Part shown: positions 1 through 13,203 of the stretch, piece by piece | Layout: every line of letters begins with the position of its first letter | Position numbering within the stretch: position 1 is the stretch's first letter | Origin: Odontesthes bonariensis | Taxonomy: Eukaryota > Chordata > Actinopteri > Atheriniformes > Atherinopsidae | DNA: 64,000 bases | Direction: 5' to 3' | NCBI RefSeq assembly: GCF_027942865.1 | Contig: NC_134508.1 | Location: forward strand, 32,857,466-32,921,465 | The notes under the pieces: model-generated | The model's input: the letters and a program-made list of their open reading frames with translations, nothing else | Told to the model about the DNA's origin: nothing | Databases searched by the model: none | Program-made: the position numbers and the translations under genes

Positions 1-1726
1 AATGACTGATTGAATGGCTTTAGTTGCAGTCATCGACCGCCTGGTCATGGCGAGACAGTTTTTTTTTAAGTCATTTTCATATCAAACCATTTATTTTTTA
101 TTTCGGTGATATTAAGAACTACAGGTGACAATTAACAGCACTCGTAATTGCTTCCCATTTCTTCGCTTTAGCAGGTCCCGTAATTCCACTGCTGACACTG
201 CTAAAAATGACAGATTTTCCTTTTTGGATCTCTGAAAGCAGAACTTCAATCTCAGAGCCCCTAAAGCTGTTCTTTTAGCGCCTTGATGCCATTTTCATGA
301 ATAACACTCAACACTTCCTGGCACAACAGAGAGGAAGCACATCCTAATTTGGTATAATTTTGGTGGAGTATGCAAATCTACTATCCTTGTGCACGTGCAC
401 TTAAATACACACGGATGGCATTCATCATTTACGCAGGTCGTTTACACACTTTTTCTGAAGTTAAGAGCATTTGTTGAATCTGACGTGGCGTGTTCGTACG
501 AGACCTTCTTACGTAAAAAGTGAGAGAAATTTAGGATAAAAATACAAAAATGTTCTTGCATAAGGCCCAATGTCTTTCATCAGTTTTCCTCACAGAAAGG
601 GTTTTAATTTTTTTCCAAGTCATTGCATTCTGATTGTGTTTGCTTTTAACACAGCATCCAATCTTTTTTGGAAATGAGGTGAGAGTAAACAAAGAGTGCA
701 GTTTTACAATTCTATTTCTTTGCATATAAACGGTATAATACAACAATATTGATTACATGTCATAAAATAACATTACGTAGGCATACATTTTTCAAGCTTC
801 ACATTAAGGTAATAACTTCTTAAGAGGTTTCTGTAAATGCCACTAAGAGCTGAAGCTGCATCTTTGCTAATACTAAATATACTAACAAGCACAGAATAGT
901 GTACATCAACCCTTTCCCACTCACCTATTTCTATGTAAAGCCTGTAAGCAAGATCTATGGCCTTGAAAGTGCATCCATCATAACAGTCAAAATGATGACA
1001 AAGTGAATGATGCACTGAATGACAAATGTGATACCTGAAAACCTTACAATATATCACAGAATGTAAGAATCACAGATAGTTACACCTCAAACAGGACCAC
1101 AATAGCGCCATCAAACAGCAGTAGCCTACTATCAATATATATTTATTCAAAATTCTCTTCATATTCTTTTGTTCTATTTTGAAATGTTCTGATGAGGAAA
1201 TTGTATCATGTTCACAAGTTATATCCTCAACTTACCTTCTCTTACGCAGTGCACCTTCAAAGCTGAAAAATACTCAGGAGTACAAGCTAAGAAGGAAAAA
1301 AAATCTATGTAATTGAATGCTGTGTGGTCATTGAGATCGTGGATTGCAAACAGTTCCCTTTATGTTTAAATCGGTATGTGAGACGGCATCATCATCATCA
1401 TCCTGCACTTAAACACAGCAGAAACTGAACTGTTCCAGTCTGATGTGCCCAAACTGGTGATATAAAGTTTCAGGATATGAATCCTGCACATGAGTGAGGG
1501 AAAAGGAAGTGGCTATCGCAGAACACTCTTTCTCTGTGATCCTTGTTGTCATGGCAATGGTTGTAACTTGTCATGATGTTATAGGGTGTAATACTCCTTG
1601 TTAGGCCACTATTAATTTGTGGATAGATTGTAGATTTGGGAACTGTGTCTCTTTTAAAGTTGCACTACTGTTTATTGATGGAGCCAGGTCATTTTATTAA
1701 CTCTGAAGTCATCATTTACATAATTT
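1..1726. other. Intergenic, no gene recognised
   Basis: AT-rich sequence with only short open frames (94 codons or fewer) on the minus strand and no recognisable protein. It contains a short (ATC)n run near 1387-1401 and an RFX X-box-like motif at 1545-1558. I see nothing else I can name. Confidence 0.6.
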
Positions 1727-2215
1727 TGTCACGTCCATGGGGTTTTCCCCATGTTTTCAGTTCTTTTGTGTTAGTTTATTTCATGTCTTAGTTTTTAAGT
1801 TCATGTTTAGTTAAGTCTTGCCATGTTTTAGTTTTACCATTGTTTTTCCCTCAGTCCCCATGTTCTGGTCATTAGTTTCATCCACTTCACCTGTCCATCC
1901 TTTCTCAGCCGCACTCATTTACCAATCACCCGGTTCAGTATTTAGTTTCCAGGTTTTCCCTTTCAGTTGTGAATTAATACACTGATTTCACAATACCGTT
2001 TTTTCTCCCTTCACGCCACGCCACGCCACCTTAAGCTAAGTAATTCCATGTATAACCAAGTCATGTTCATTTGTTTTACCAAAGCCATGTTTTATTTTCC
2101 ACAGTTTAGTTTTGTCATCCGGCTCAGCCGCGCCTTTTGTTAACCTTGTTCTGAAAATAAGCCAAGCTTGCTCTTACCTTTGAAGTCTGTGTCCTGACAA
2201 ACCCATAACCTGACA
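1727..2215 (+). repeat. Solo-LTR-like dispersed repeat, copy 1
   Basis: The element begins TGTCACGTCCATGG and ends CCTGACA, so it has TG...CA ends with a short inverted TGTCA/TGACA. It shares long stretches with the repeat at 26354-26876: the CATGTCTTAGTTTT segment, GGCTCAGCCGCGCCTTTTG against GGCTTAGCCGCGCCTTTTG, and TTTGAAGTCTGTGTCCT. Its degenerate AAAATAAG near 2153 sits where copy 2 has AATAAA. The U3-R-U5-like order suggests a solo LTR or a short non-autonomous LTR element. No clear target-site duplication was found. A SINE-like origin cannot be excluded. Confidence 0.55.
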
Positions 2216-5182
2216 AATCTACATCCATTCGGTTGATCTTAGTAGGCCCATCATTCCATATCTCCCCTTGCTTTTCTCCAGAACAATCAATTGAAATGTA
2301 GGCTTTAGATCATACAACACTCTCCAATTTTGTTTATGATGGCTATTACTTTTAGTGGAAGTCACAGATGTAGTATTGTCATTGTTATAATAATCACTGT
2401 TAGTTTGGGATATTTTGGATACTAAAGGGAGTTTTTATAGCTTGTTCATCACTTACTGTCTGTGATAAACTGTTCTGCAAAATTCAGGCTGGGATATGCA
2501 TTTGTACAACACAGTATGACTCCTTAACTCCTAGCCAGATACCAAACATCTGTCAAAATTTCTCTGCAGTGTGACAGCATGGTGGTAAAATCTGTCAATA
2601 TCTGAGGCACAAAATTAAGTGTTTATTCAAAATCTAATGGGATTCCACACTAGATTTTAAAACAACTACAAATGATATAAAAAAATACTGCATCGCTATT
2701 TAAGACTTCAAGCTAGCCCCATTTCAAGAGACTGGAAGAGAACTGATTAATCTTATTTATCCAAATTGAATTTTTTGTGTTAGATAAACTGCAGAAGTGA
2801 CAGAGGAAAATTTAAGGAAATAAAATGTGTCAGTGCCTTTTAGATCAATTATCCTTTAAGCCAAATTCATTTGGGTTGTAATTGAATGCCCTTTGAATTT
2901 TGAGCTCATGATGACTTAAAGGAGTTCTTGGCATATAGAATAACACACAGTGTGTAGCCCATGGTCTTCTCCTCCAACCCTGGTCCTTTCTCCACTAACA
3001 TTGAGACCAGAGCAAGCTTTCTCAGAGGAAAAGCCTATAGCTTCAGCCCTTTAATGAAAGGTGTTCATCATCACCTTGTCAGCAACAGTGTATGACTATC
3101 ACAGGTTGACGCCACTTAGTCACCCTAAGGGGAGCTTGTGCTGTCAAGCAGAATTTGCAGTCCTGCCATTTTACCTTGACAGACGAACCAACCTGGACAG
3201 GACTGGAGAGCAGGGCCACATAATGGGCCTTCCAGTTGTCTTCGACTTATAAAAGTGAGCTGAATGACATTTGTGTCTTCTTTGAGTCCTTAGTCTCTGC
3301 TTGCTCTGCTGTGCTCGTCATTCTGTGTTTACACCAACAGATGAGTGCAAACATTACTTTCCCTATCACTCACCTCCTCCACCATTACATCACAATCCAT
3401 GAAAAGCCCTGAAAGGTCAGTGTGTTAGAGATGACCAGTCTCTCCCCTGGCTGCTATGCTACAAGCGAGTGTCTTCACTTTGCCCCAGTTCTCCTGCCTG
3501 GCTGCACCGTGATCGCAAGCGTAAGGGGGGTTACTGTAATGTTAACTGACATCCTGAGAAGCTATGATCGCTTGGAGGGCTTTGTGGGCGGGCTGGACTG
3601 AGAGTGTTGGTGGCAACTGAGGAATAGAGGTGATGTCTCACAGGGAGCTTAAACATCCTTTTGAAAGCTCTGAGAAGGCCAGTCTGACGCCAGCCATTCA
3701 TAGGAGAGAAATCGCTGACAGAGATTCAGGGAGGGGTAAGGGGTGGTGGGGAATGAGGCGAGTGAAAGTGTGCAGCAGTTCCTGGAATCCCTCTAAGTTC
3801 ATCAAATAGTCTTGTGATCCCTGTAATGATCTGGACACACCACAACCTAATCGCCCTTACTGTAGTCACTGTGTAATTACAACCATTTGCACTAAATAAT
3901 TCAGCAGAAGCAACCTCTGAAATAACATCCAGCTGTCATAGAATGCACTTCTCTGAGTTTATTCCTCTGCAGCCTATTGCACCACTCTACACTCTGTTCG
4001 GGTCGGTCTAACAACTGAGACAGAAACATCCTGCATTGCAATCCTTTGACCTGGTACCACTGTTAGCAAGCTCACAAAGTGCTACATTATACCTACTGTG
4101 TGAAGGTTTCACGAAATTGCCTAAAACCAGTGAATCCTCTGTTTCTCTGGACAATCATCTATCCATCCAAAGATCAACAAAAGAAGTGATCCAAAAAGAA
4201 CACTAAAGTGGTGGGAAGTTACACTCATTTCTTCAATAGGGCCCTCCGACTTCCAGTTGGGAGTCATATTTCATCTTTGTGCTGAAAAATGAGTTTTCTG
4301 AATGCGAACATGAGAAATGCAAAAGACTCAATGGGCACGGCTGGAGGGGGGCAGTGTACCCACAGAAGATCACAGCAGTAGCAATGAATGCATCAGAAAA
4401 CACTGCTGTAGGCGAGCATAAGTCAACAGCGCCTAATGCGAGCCTTTGGTATGCATGATGTTAAATAGATTGTGAAAATGCTCTTTTCATGACTAAGATG
4501 GAGCTTTTCATTAATCCAAGAACTGAACCTGCCTCCGCAAAACAACGAGCATCCCTCGTGGGAAAGACAAAACACCCACGGTTGGCTGGAGGGATTTCAG
4601 AAGAGCTCTCATGGGCTCACTCTATGCATCCGCCCCCTTAGCTGTGCGTACACTTGTGATTTGCATGTTTGCAGCAACATGAAATATATCATATGTGTAG
4701 CATGCTGTAATGATTGTGTATCTGCCTGAGCGTGTATCGCTTTCTGAGTGTGCAAATCTGCAATTGTATGTGTGCTCGTCTCTCGACATATGCTGTTGTG
4801 CTCTGCATGCAAAGTGTAGGTGGATGTGGTTGAGACAGATTTTCACAGAACCAAAATCACATTCTGCCTTTTATGTGTGCATGCGCAGCAGTTGGTCAGA
4901 GAAGTAGTGTTATCATTTCATTTCAGGAGGCCACTGTAATTGATACCCACATGTTGAGGATTTAAGCAATGGCACAAAGGTTCAGTGAATATTCACATGT
5001 GGGAGGAGTGATAATCAAGCTTCTTTCCTATTTGCTAGGATATGAAAAATACAAAATTAGAACAAATCCCTATTGTTCCTTTACCTCCCTCCACCTTCAG
5101 CCTTTCATTGTTTTGTTTCCTAAGATACATTAAAAATCAACCTTGAATTAATGTATGCCTTCATACATGATACATAAACTAA
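2216..5182. other. Intergenic, no gene recognised
   Basis: About 3 kb without a supported gene or a repeat I can name. Open frames here (63 to 74 codons, for example 3061-3252 and 4609-4907) have no recognisable motif and overlap on both strands, as expected by chance. Confidence 0.6.
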
Positions 5183-6334
5183 TACAGTCGTGGTGAAAAG
5201 TAAGTAAGTTCACTTTTTTCAATTACAAGGGTTTTTTATGCATGACGACATAAAAGAAATCATCTGGTCCTCAAGAGGTCTATTAATTAGGTAAATACAA
5301 CCTCAGAGGAACAACATATGGCAAATTACGCTGTTTCATTATTTATTTGACAACCAAATAAAACAAAATGAAAAATATATGTGGCAAACTAAGTACACTC
5401 TTACTTCTTTCATAGGAAGTAAGAGGGTAATAAGCAGCCAGGACCTGCTTATCAAATGCACATGATTAACTGAACAGCAGCAAGTGTGAGCACCTCTCTA
5501 AAAGTGTTTTAAAAGAGGTTTTAGCAGTTTGCTAGTCTGGAGCATTCAGGTGCTTGTTAATGCAATGCCAAAGAGGAAAGACATCAACAATGATCTTGGA
5601 GAAGCAATTGATGCTACCCATCAATCTGGGAAGGGTTAATTTCAAAACTAGTCATTCTACAGAGAGAAAGATTATTCACAAGTGGGAAACATTAACACAA
5701 TGTCAATCTCCCTGGGATACATCTCAGACTCTACAAGCCTCAGTTAGCAGGTGAAATGTTAAAGTTCATGACAGAACAATTAGAAGACTAAAGGAGTATG
5801 GTGTGTTTGGATGGGTTGCTGGGGAAAGCCTCTTCTCTCTAAAAAGAACATGGCAGCACATCTTTGGTTTGCAAAGCTCCATCTGAATAAACCACAAGAC
5901 TTATTAAACATACCCCTTACCGTCATGGTTGAGGAGGGTTGATGGTTTGGGGTTGTTTTGCAGCCACAGAACCTGGGCACCTTGTAGTCATTGAGTCAAC
6001 CATGAACTCCCCTGTATGCCAAAGTACTGTTGAGTTAAATGTGAGACCATGTGTCCTGACAGCAAAAACATGGTGAAATGGCATCATGCAACAGCACAAT
6101 GATCCCACATGTACACAGAAGTATATCCACACCATAATGGATGAAAAAACATCTTTCAATGGTCTTGTCAAGTCAAGACCTCAACCTGATTGACATACTG
6201 TAGTGGGACCTTAAGACATGTGCCTGCATACCTTGATGAACTGAAGCAATTTTGTACAAAAGAGTGGGTCAAAATTCTTTCACTATGATGACTGATAACG
6301 TCATACAGAAAATTATTACTTTAGTAATTATTAG

Positions 6335-6582
6335 TAGACATTTTTAAATCCAGATTAAAAAACATTTCTTTTCTCATGTGTCTATGCATGAAATTGCACA
6401 GTATCTTTTAACTTATCTAGACTGTTGCTTGTTTTTAAATTCATTTAAATTATTTTATTTGTTTCTCTTTATATTATTTTCAATGCTTCTTCCACTCCCT
6501 GCTGCAATGCTTTTGTTTCATGTAAAGCACTTTGAATTGTTTGTACATGAAATGTGCTATACAAATAAATTTGATTTGATTT
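6335..6582 (+). mobile_element. L2-type LINE 3' end inserted in the Tc1-like relic
   Basis: It starts with TTTAAATCCAGATTAAAAAACA, which corresponds to the last codons of L2-type reverse transcriptase ORFs. It continues into the family 3' UTR, GTAAAGCACTTTGAATTG followed by GTGCTATACAAATAAA, and ends in TTTGATTTGATTTT. The same 3' end occurs in reverse orientation at 22051-22130. The element is 5'-truncated, as is usual for LINE insertions. Confidence 0.75.
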
Positions 6583-6656
6583 TGATACTTCAAGGTATTT
6601 CTGCTAAAGATGCATCTACAAGCTTCTGGATCTTTGAGTGTACTTAGTGTCTCATA

Positions 6657-6690
6657 CACTGCTTCTCCTTGGCTTGGCTTGGCTTGGATT
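6657..6690 (+). repeat. Short (CTTGG)n run
   Basis: Four or so imperfect CTTGG units lie within the right part of the Tc1-like relic. Simple tandem repeat with no other content. Confidence 0.6.
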
Positions 6691-6923
6691 TTATTTAATA
6701 AATCACAACATGGTATAAAATGTTATGGATTGCTGATCATCTGGGGTTGTATTTACTTAATTTTAAGACCCACTGACTAGGTAATTTATTGTTATGATTA
6801 TTAAGTAAAACCTTAAAACTGAAAGAGGATGTATTCACTCTTTTATCTTGACTGTACTTTCAACCAGAATTTGAAAAAGAAATAATTGCAGTTTTCAAGT
6901 TACCATTGTGCAAGACTATCAGC

Positions 6924-7473
6924 TTAAAGGCGGGGTAGGGGATCTTTTTCTGGAACATTTTTTTACATATTGCTTGAAATACTCTTCACACCCCCATTGC
7001 AACCAATTAATTAAAAGTTTTGACACAAATATGAAAAGTTTTAGTGGCCTCTAGAACGTACAATCTAGGAAAAACAGTATCCAATCATACTGAACGGACC
7101 GTTCACAATGATTGGATACTGATGCCGTCTATCAAACTGCAATCTGCTCCTCCCTCCCCCTCCTTCTCCCTGTGCGCGTACCCTGCTCCGTGAACGTCCA
7201 GAAGCTTGGCAGGAAGCTAAACTAGAGCCAGCTCGGCTAGCACCTAGCATTATTAAACGTATAGTTAGCATAAACTAAATACTAAATACGGCAACGATCG
7301 ATGCTTGCTGTCAGAACAGCGCTCGTGCACCTTCGTGCTCGTGCGCGTTCATGTACTCTAGAGGCGTGCCTTCGGGGGAAAAGTGAAGAAAAGGGTTGGG
7401 ACTTTTTACCTGTGTATTTTCAAAATGCAGCTTCGCTGGACTCAAAACCCAGGATCTCCTACCCTACCTTTAA
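6924..7473. mobile_element. TTAA-flanked MITE (piggyBac-like ends)
   Basis: The left end is TTAA followed by AGGCGGGGTAGGGGATC. The right end, read inward on the other strand, is TTAA followed by AGGTAGGGTAGGAGATC. So terminal inverted repeats of about 17 bp with few mismatches are bounded by TTAA, the duplication used by piggyBac elements. The roughly 550-bp interior has no recognisable transposase. Its open frames (7065-7271 minus, 7301-7561 plus) look fortuitous. The superfamily is inferred from the target site only; other TTAA-using groups such as Kolobok are possible. Confidence 0.65.
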
Positions 7474-10400
7474 TTGGGTCTTGCCAGTTTGCTTTTGTGT
7501 GCTTGTGTGCACATCTGTGCCAGTGATTACAAGTTTTACTTTCATACACAGGTGCCACTGATAGTCGCAAACAGTGCAGGGCAAGTTCAAAATAAAACAG
7601 GTTTCACTTGTCAAACTGTTATCCTGTCATGCTTTGTTGAAAAGGAGGCAGAGACAGTTTAATCAGCCGTTACAAAGTTAAATGAATCACCACAGGCCAT
7701 CAGAGGACTCAGCGTTTACTTTGGTGCCCAGAGATGCTAAATTTGGGGCACATTAGCCATATAACAACAATAGAGCTCCCTTCATGTTCTGTCAATTCTC
7801 CAAAACCTGTAATACACTAATCTCATCATAACAAGCCCAGCAATCTATTTCTGAGCGAAGTCATTTTTTTTTAATTAAACACCTTCCTCCCAGCCAGCAG
7901 TGTGACTGTGAGAACTGGAGCTGTCCCCAGGTAACAGCCAAGGCATCCATTTGTAATGATGATGTCTGAGCCAATAACTGAAGCCGCTTTATCAACACCT
8001 GTGTTGATAAGTGATGGTTGCATAGAGATCTCAAGCCTTACAGCAGGAGTCCGTGTAGAAAACAACCAAAATCCGGCATCTATTGCCATCAGACCTGCAG
8101 AGTTTTTCATGCTGTGTCTATTGAGGGAGAACAACAGACTGGCTAAAAGCAGAGAGTCAGCGTGGCTTCATTATAAACTTCTGTGACAACCTGAACTGAA
8201 ATCCATTCAACAAACAGGTCACGTTAAGTGTCTTGAATGGGTAGTTTCAAGTTCGGTTAAAAGCTGAAAAATGCAGATTTGTGGAGGTACTTTATTTCAC
8301 CAATATCTGCGTGTGCCTTCTTCATGGGAGCCTATCAGGCCCATGACAGCATTAAGTAAAACAAAAGCAGCATTTTACAGCAAAGGGATATGTTTAAAGC
8401 ATATGGATTTGCAACAAACTATTAATGTTGTGGTTTGCAGTGGGTGACAAAATAAAAGACAGAGGGAAGAGAGAATGCTTTAGGAAAGTACTGGGCTACC
8501 ACGAGCCACCAGTCTGGATTTAATAATCCTTAGTAGCCTTTCCAAGCCTTTCCAAGCCTGAAAGTCTCTCATTTGATATTTTAATGATGATGCAGGAAAA
8601 CACATCTCCTATTGCACCCCTGTCTTGTGTATAACCCTTATATTTCTTTTCCTATGCCCATATGACAGTAACTAAATGGGAAAGGAACATTGTTGATCAA
8701 CTTATCTCACCAACAGGTAAAATGTTAAACTTGTTTTCTCCACCATGACAGAAAAGTGACAGAAAACCTTTGGTATGATCACATTCTCTTGTAGTTATGC
8801 ACTAATCTCACTTGGTTAAGGACAGGGAGTGACAAAGGATGAGATGAGAGTGTGTCTACATGAATAACCTTTCACTGAGACAAGATCTGTGAAGGCACAT
8901 ATGCTATCCAGAATTAAACTGTGTTCTCTCATCAAATAACATGGACTTAAGTACCAGAGACAACTCTTCAATTCTGTTTTTTTTTTTAAAAACAGTGTTT
9001 TTCTTTACTTCTGAAGATACTACCAAAGTTATTCCCTATTCACAAGCATGTATTAATTGTTGTGACCATGAATCTAAAGCAAAACTACATCCTTTCCATG
9101 AACCTAACTAAGCCTCAACAGAGGTGATGGCGCATCATAAAATCTATTGATTCATTTTTCAAAGGTCCAAACAAAATGTCACCCTGCCAAATCAAATAGA
9201 GGAAAAATATTTTTGATAAAAGTTTAATAACTGGTTGCTAAGTGATCACACTGCTGTCAAAGCAGTCCTGTACTTATTAAAAGTATACCAAGAACAATAA
9301 TCCTGGCAGAAATAGCTTTTTCCATGGTAGCTTAAATGACTTAATAGGTTATTAGTCATTAGACAGTAAGGTTTATGCATCAGGATGTAATATTGTCAAC
9401 AAATCTTCCATTCAGAACGATCAAATTGGCCGATTGTCCGTAGAACATTAAACATTCTCAAGGGTTTAATTTAACAGACACTTAAGGAAAATGGAGGGAA
9501 AGCAGATGGTGGGTTTACATGCAGGACTTTCAGCCATGGGACATGAGCTTGACACCAGATTTTTTTTTCACTACTTTTCAGTCAATAACATGACAATACC
9601 TTAACTAAAACACAATTTGCCACTTCCTGGTTAGGTTTAGGGAATAATATTACTTTGTTAGGATTAGGAAATAATCATGGTATGGACTAAAAAGTTTTTT
9701 TTTTGCACTGAGCCCCATCACGTTAATGAGGCCACTTTGTTAATTCACATGCATTTTACCCTCATGACCACTACTGGCTGCACAGTCTCAGTGTAGTTTA
9801 CATGAAACGTGGCTGTCCGTGAGTGTACAATCTGGTGTATAAAAGGGCAAATCATTTTCATAAAACGAAAGCTAAGAATTTTGCTACATAAGATTAGTTG
9901 ATTCGGGACTGGTTAAAAAGCAGCATCTGGCTCTCATTTGCTTAGTTGTAAACTTATTTTATCGTTTCTAAACACCAGATTTTAGGATTTAAAATGATGT
10001 TGTTTCTGAGGTCAGCCATGCATCATTTTTGTAAGCAATGCAGATCTCTGCATTAAGCAGCTGATATGTGGAAGTTGGTGACTTTCTGGTTAATGCATAA
10101 TGGCTCCCTTATTTGTGAGTCTATGAGTACTCTTCTCTTGGATGTGTGAATAAGCCAGTTTGCTGATAATTTCACCTAAATGAGGCTGTCTTCAGCTTGT
10201 TGTACTGCCCCCAAGTGGAGAAAAATCAATGATTGTACTTAATTTAGCAACTAACATGAGCTGAAAATCTTATGTTATCTGACCAGAGGTTTGACATCTC
10301 CCACTGTTATCACAATATCAAAGTATTATCTCACAGTTGTGTGCAGTTGTAAAGGCAAAAGAGCCCACAGAGCAGTGAATTACTCCTCTTCAGCCTGGGG

Positions 10401-11255
10401 TTATAGTTACTGGCAGAACAAATTGAACCACAAGCTTGTAAATAACACACGTTTTAAAATATAAAAGACACAAAGAAAAACCCTAAACAACTTTTAAAGA
10501 TGATCATCTTAGAGGCGGTTTCAAGGGACAGTGAGCACAAATGGGATGTGCAAAGTGCAGCTCAGCGTGTTCACAGAGGACTCACCCACATTCAGAGGTG
10601 GCAAGACCATGAGAGCTTCGCTTTGTTGTTAAGGCTTACACAGGGCATGCTGGAGCTCAACTGAAATGACAGCTCAGTGTCTATCTATCAATTTATCTAT
10701 CTATCAGTGTAAGGAGAGATAGTGTTTGCTGTTTGAACAACTTGTATCTGGAAACAGCTTCTTTTTTTATAATTTCATTATCCAGGAACATGTAAAGCAC
10801 TGAAATCAGCAAACATCGCACAAGCATGCATGAATAGCAGGAAAAGAAAGCACAGGTGATAGTTCGGGAAAATAGGAGGCAACAGCAACTGGTAATATGA
10901 GCAGTGGCACAGCATTCATTCTTAGCCAAGCCTCTCTTCTCTGGCATCATTGCAACTGTCATTCTTTGGGCAAAAAAGGAAGAAAGTTGAAATAGACTCT
11001 ACACAAAAGTCTGCTGCTCTCTTTTTGTGGGAGGCAGAATTTCATGTCAACGAAAGACTGCATTCATATGCTGCTCATTAATATACATCATTTTACATTG
11101 GAGGTGTCCGTGTGCATATGTTAATGGGGTTTATTAATGCAAAGGAGCGAATGGTGAGGGGCAAACAAGGAGGGGAGGCAGGGCTAACATGGAGACAGTT
11201 TGATAGGAGCTGAAGGTTGAAGCTGGCTGATGTTGATCTTCTTGTCTCTCGGTTT
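7474..11255. other. Intergenic, no gene recognised
   Basis: About 3.8 kb of AT-rich sequence with no supported gene. Overlapping opposite-strand frames at 7871-8186 have no known motif. There are short A/T homopolymers near 8979 and 9563, an imperfect TCTA run near 10681-10705, and a CTCF-like motif at 10204-10219. Confidence 0.55.
10204..10219 (-). promoter_or_regulatory. CTCF-like motif
   Basis: On the minus strand this reads CCACTTGGGGGCAGTA, one mismatch from the CTCF core CCASYAGRKGGCRS (T in place of A in the CTAG part). No gene is recognised nearby. This is a motif match only. Confidence 0.3.
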
Positions 11256-11660
11256 TGTGGCAAAAGGGGGACACAAATGCAGGACTGCAGGGGGAGAAGG
11301 TGGATTTCAAAAGCTTTAATCGAGAACTGAGCAGAAATACACTGGAAACTAAAAAACTAGCTAACCATGGGAAGGCAACTGAGAGGCAAGAGAAAAACAA
11401 CAGCATACATACAATTCTCTGGCACTAAACAAAGGAGGATCTCTACTGAGGAGTAAATGACTAAATGAACAGCAGGTGAGGCAAACAGCATCTGATGACC
11501 AGGTTTGACAGGAAGTAAAACTCACACAGAATAAACACGAGAAACTCTTCAAAATAAAACAGGAAGTGAGGTAACTAAAGAGCAAGAAGTAACAGCAGAT
11601 CCAAAAGTAATACCCAGAACATAGAAAAACTCTAAAAACAAAAACCCACTTATCATAACA
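11256..11660 (-). repeat. Solo-LTR-like dispersed repeat, minus orientation
   Basis: Read on the minus strand it starts TGTTATGATAAGTGGG and ends CCCCCTTTTGCCACA, again TG...CA. On the plus strand it has the look of a common fish repeat: GGACACAAATGCAGGACTGCAG, then a TTTAAT polyadenylation-like site and purine-rich AAACAGGAAGT segments. It has no coding content. Its layout resembles the elements at 1727-2215 and 26354-26876, but I cannot show that it is the same family. Confidence 0.5.
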
Positions 11661-13129
11661 GAATTTACTCTGTGATGTTTGATAGATGAGAAGCTCACTC
11701 TTTACACAGGCTTTGTGATATATTTTGTTTGTATTGTCTTGTAATATAAGTATTTTAAGTCCACTAAATATTTCATAAGTCTATGCAACAATAATTGTGT
11801 TGCATAGATTCATCAACAGACAGCACAGACAAACAGAAAATTGAGATTTCTGTTTATTATTATTGCTTTAAAACCTTAATATGAACAAACAGCAACAAAA
11901 TTGCTTAAAATACGCTAAACTAGGTCCAAATTTTGTGCACAGTATAATGACATCACAAAGTGACTGAAAAAAAAAGGTTTTAAAGAAAAGAACAAAATAA
12001 ATAAAATAAGTGAAAACAGAAGAAAACCACAGGAGAAAAAAAAACAAATGTAAAGTAATGCAGGATTGTAATAAATGAGAGAAGAGCCCTTGTGTCCTTG
12101 GTGTAAGTCCCGCCACTCAAAGTCACACAATGGGAATGTTCAAGAGTCCAGTTCCACATACACACACAAAAAACATGTAATATGTAAATCTGTGTATATA
12201 TATAAGTCTAAAATGCAGTACTGTCACAATTCAGGGTTTAAAATCATGAAATGGAAACATAGGCTATAAATTTGGGTAGAGGAGCGTCGCTGTAACATTA
12301 GCTTTACAACAAACATGTACGTCTCTGAACATTTTTCTAACCCTAACCCTGTGTTTTAAACTGCGAGCGAGAGCGAAGTAGTTAAAATGAACAGTGTGCT
12401 ATGTTTGTACATTCTCATGCAAGACATCTAGGTAAATGACACCATCATGCAATAACATATGGCAGATGAAAACCATCATGCAACGAGCATGTGGGTGGAC
12501 ATTAAACTATAAGTCATCATTTAAGCTGTGTCTTAATATAGATGAAGGAAAGCAAGTGTGGAAAATATAACCATGGTGCAGATTTTGAGCCTTTTTTTGT
12601 GAAACTGCAACAGAGACTAACACGACTAGTGTACAATTTGCCATGAGACCTGGTTGGCGAAAGCAAACAAAGAACTATAAAAAAAAAAATAAAACATCCC
12701 AGCCTTTGCTGTGAAATATCTTTTTGGACTGCTGCAGTTCTCACACATCTCGATGCGACACTGCTCTAGAAATGCCATTTACCATCCAACTGCCTCATCT
12801 GCTTCGGCTACAGTTGTCGTGTATTTTTGTTCAGTGTTTCTCTAGAGCCTTTGTTTTCCAAAATGCCATTTAACAATGCCCTAAGAGAAGAAAAAGGGAA
12901 CAGGATACAGTCATTTCCAGCTAATCTAGACCTGTGGGCACATGATAACAACTAGCTACTGCTCTATTTTGTGAAAATGTGGTTGTAGCAGTGATCTTGG
13001 CTGTACCTTTTTACTCAAAATGCTGTACTTTCCCCACCATTTTTGGTCTGTTGAGGCCACTTATGTTTGAGAAAGTAAACGTGAAAGTGATAGCCTTTGC
13101 TGCTCTGTGATGTAGGCTCAGTTCTCCAC

Positions 13130-13130
<1 letters not shown>
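11661..13130. other. Intergenic, no gene recognised
   Basis: AT-rich with A-rich tracts near 11968-12042. The three overlapping minus-strand frames here (11868-12165) are phenylalanine-rich and low-complexity, a by-product of those tracts. A short telomere-like CTAACCCTAACCCT at 12337-12350 is only two units long. Confidence 0.6.
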
Positions 13131-13182
<52 letters not shown>

Positions 13183-13203
13183 CATGTATATATATATATA
13201 TAT
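13131..13203 (+). repeat. Microsatellite (TCTA)13 followed by (TA)n
   Basis: About 52 bp of perfect TCTA units run directly into ACATG and then an alternating TA stretch ending TATCGATATG. A compound, probably polymorphic, microsatellite. Confidence 0.95.

Larger units (their letters stand above)
5183..6856 (+). mobile_element. Decayed Tc1-like DNA transposon
   Basis: The ends are terminal inverted repeats starting TACAGTCGTGGTGAAAAGT on the left and, read inward from the right, TACAGTCAAGATAAAAGAGT, flanked by TA as expected for Tc1/mariner. Similarity continues inward: TTAGGTAAATACAACCTC on the left against TTAAGTAAATACAACCCC on the right. Between them lies a transposase relic on the plus strand. 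Frame fragments include KNMAAHLWFAKLHLNKPQD near 5845-5900, and a stretch near 5925-5990 matches the conserved MVWGCF-type and GxL(V/A)xI segments once frameshifts are allowed. Many stops and frameshifts make it inactive. An L2 LINE tail interrupts it at about 6335-6582. Confidence 0.85.

Noticed and set aside
12337..12350. Telomere-like CTAACCCTAACCCT
   Set aside because: Only about two units; no sign of an interstitial telomeric array.
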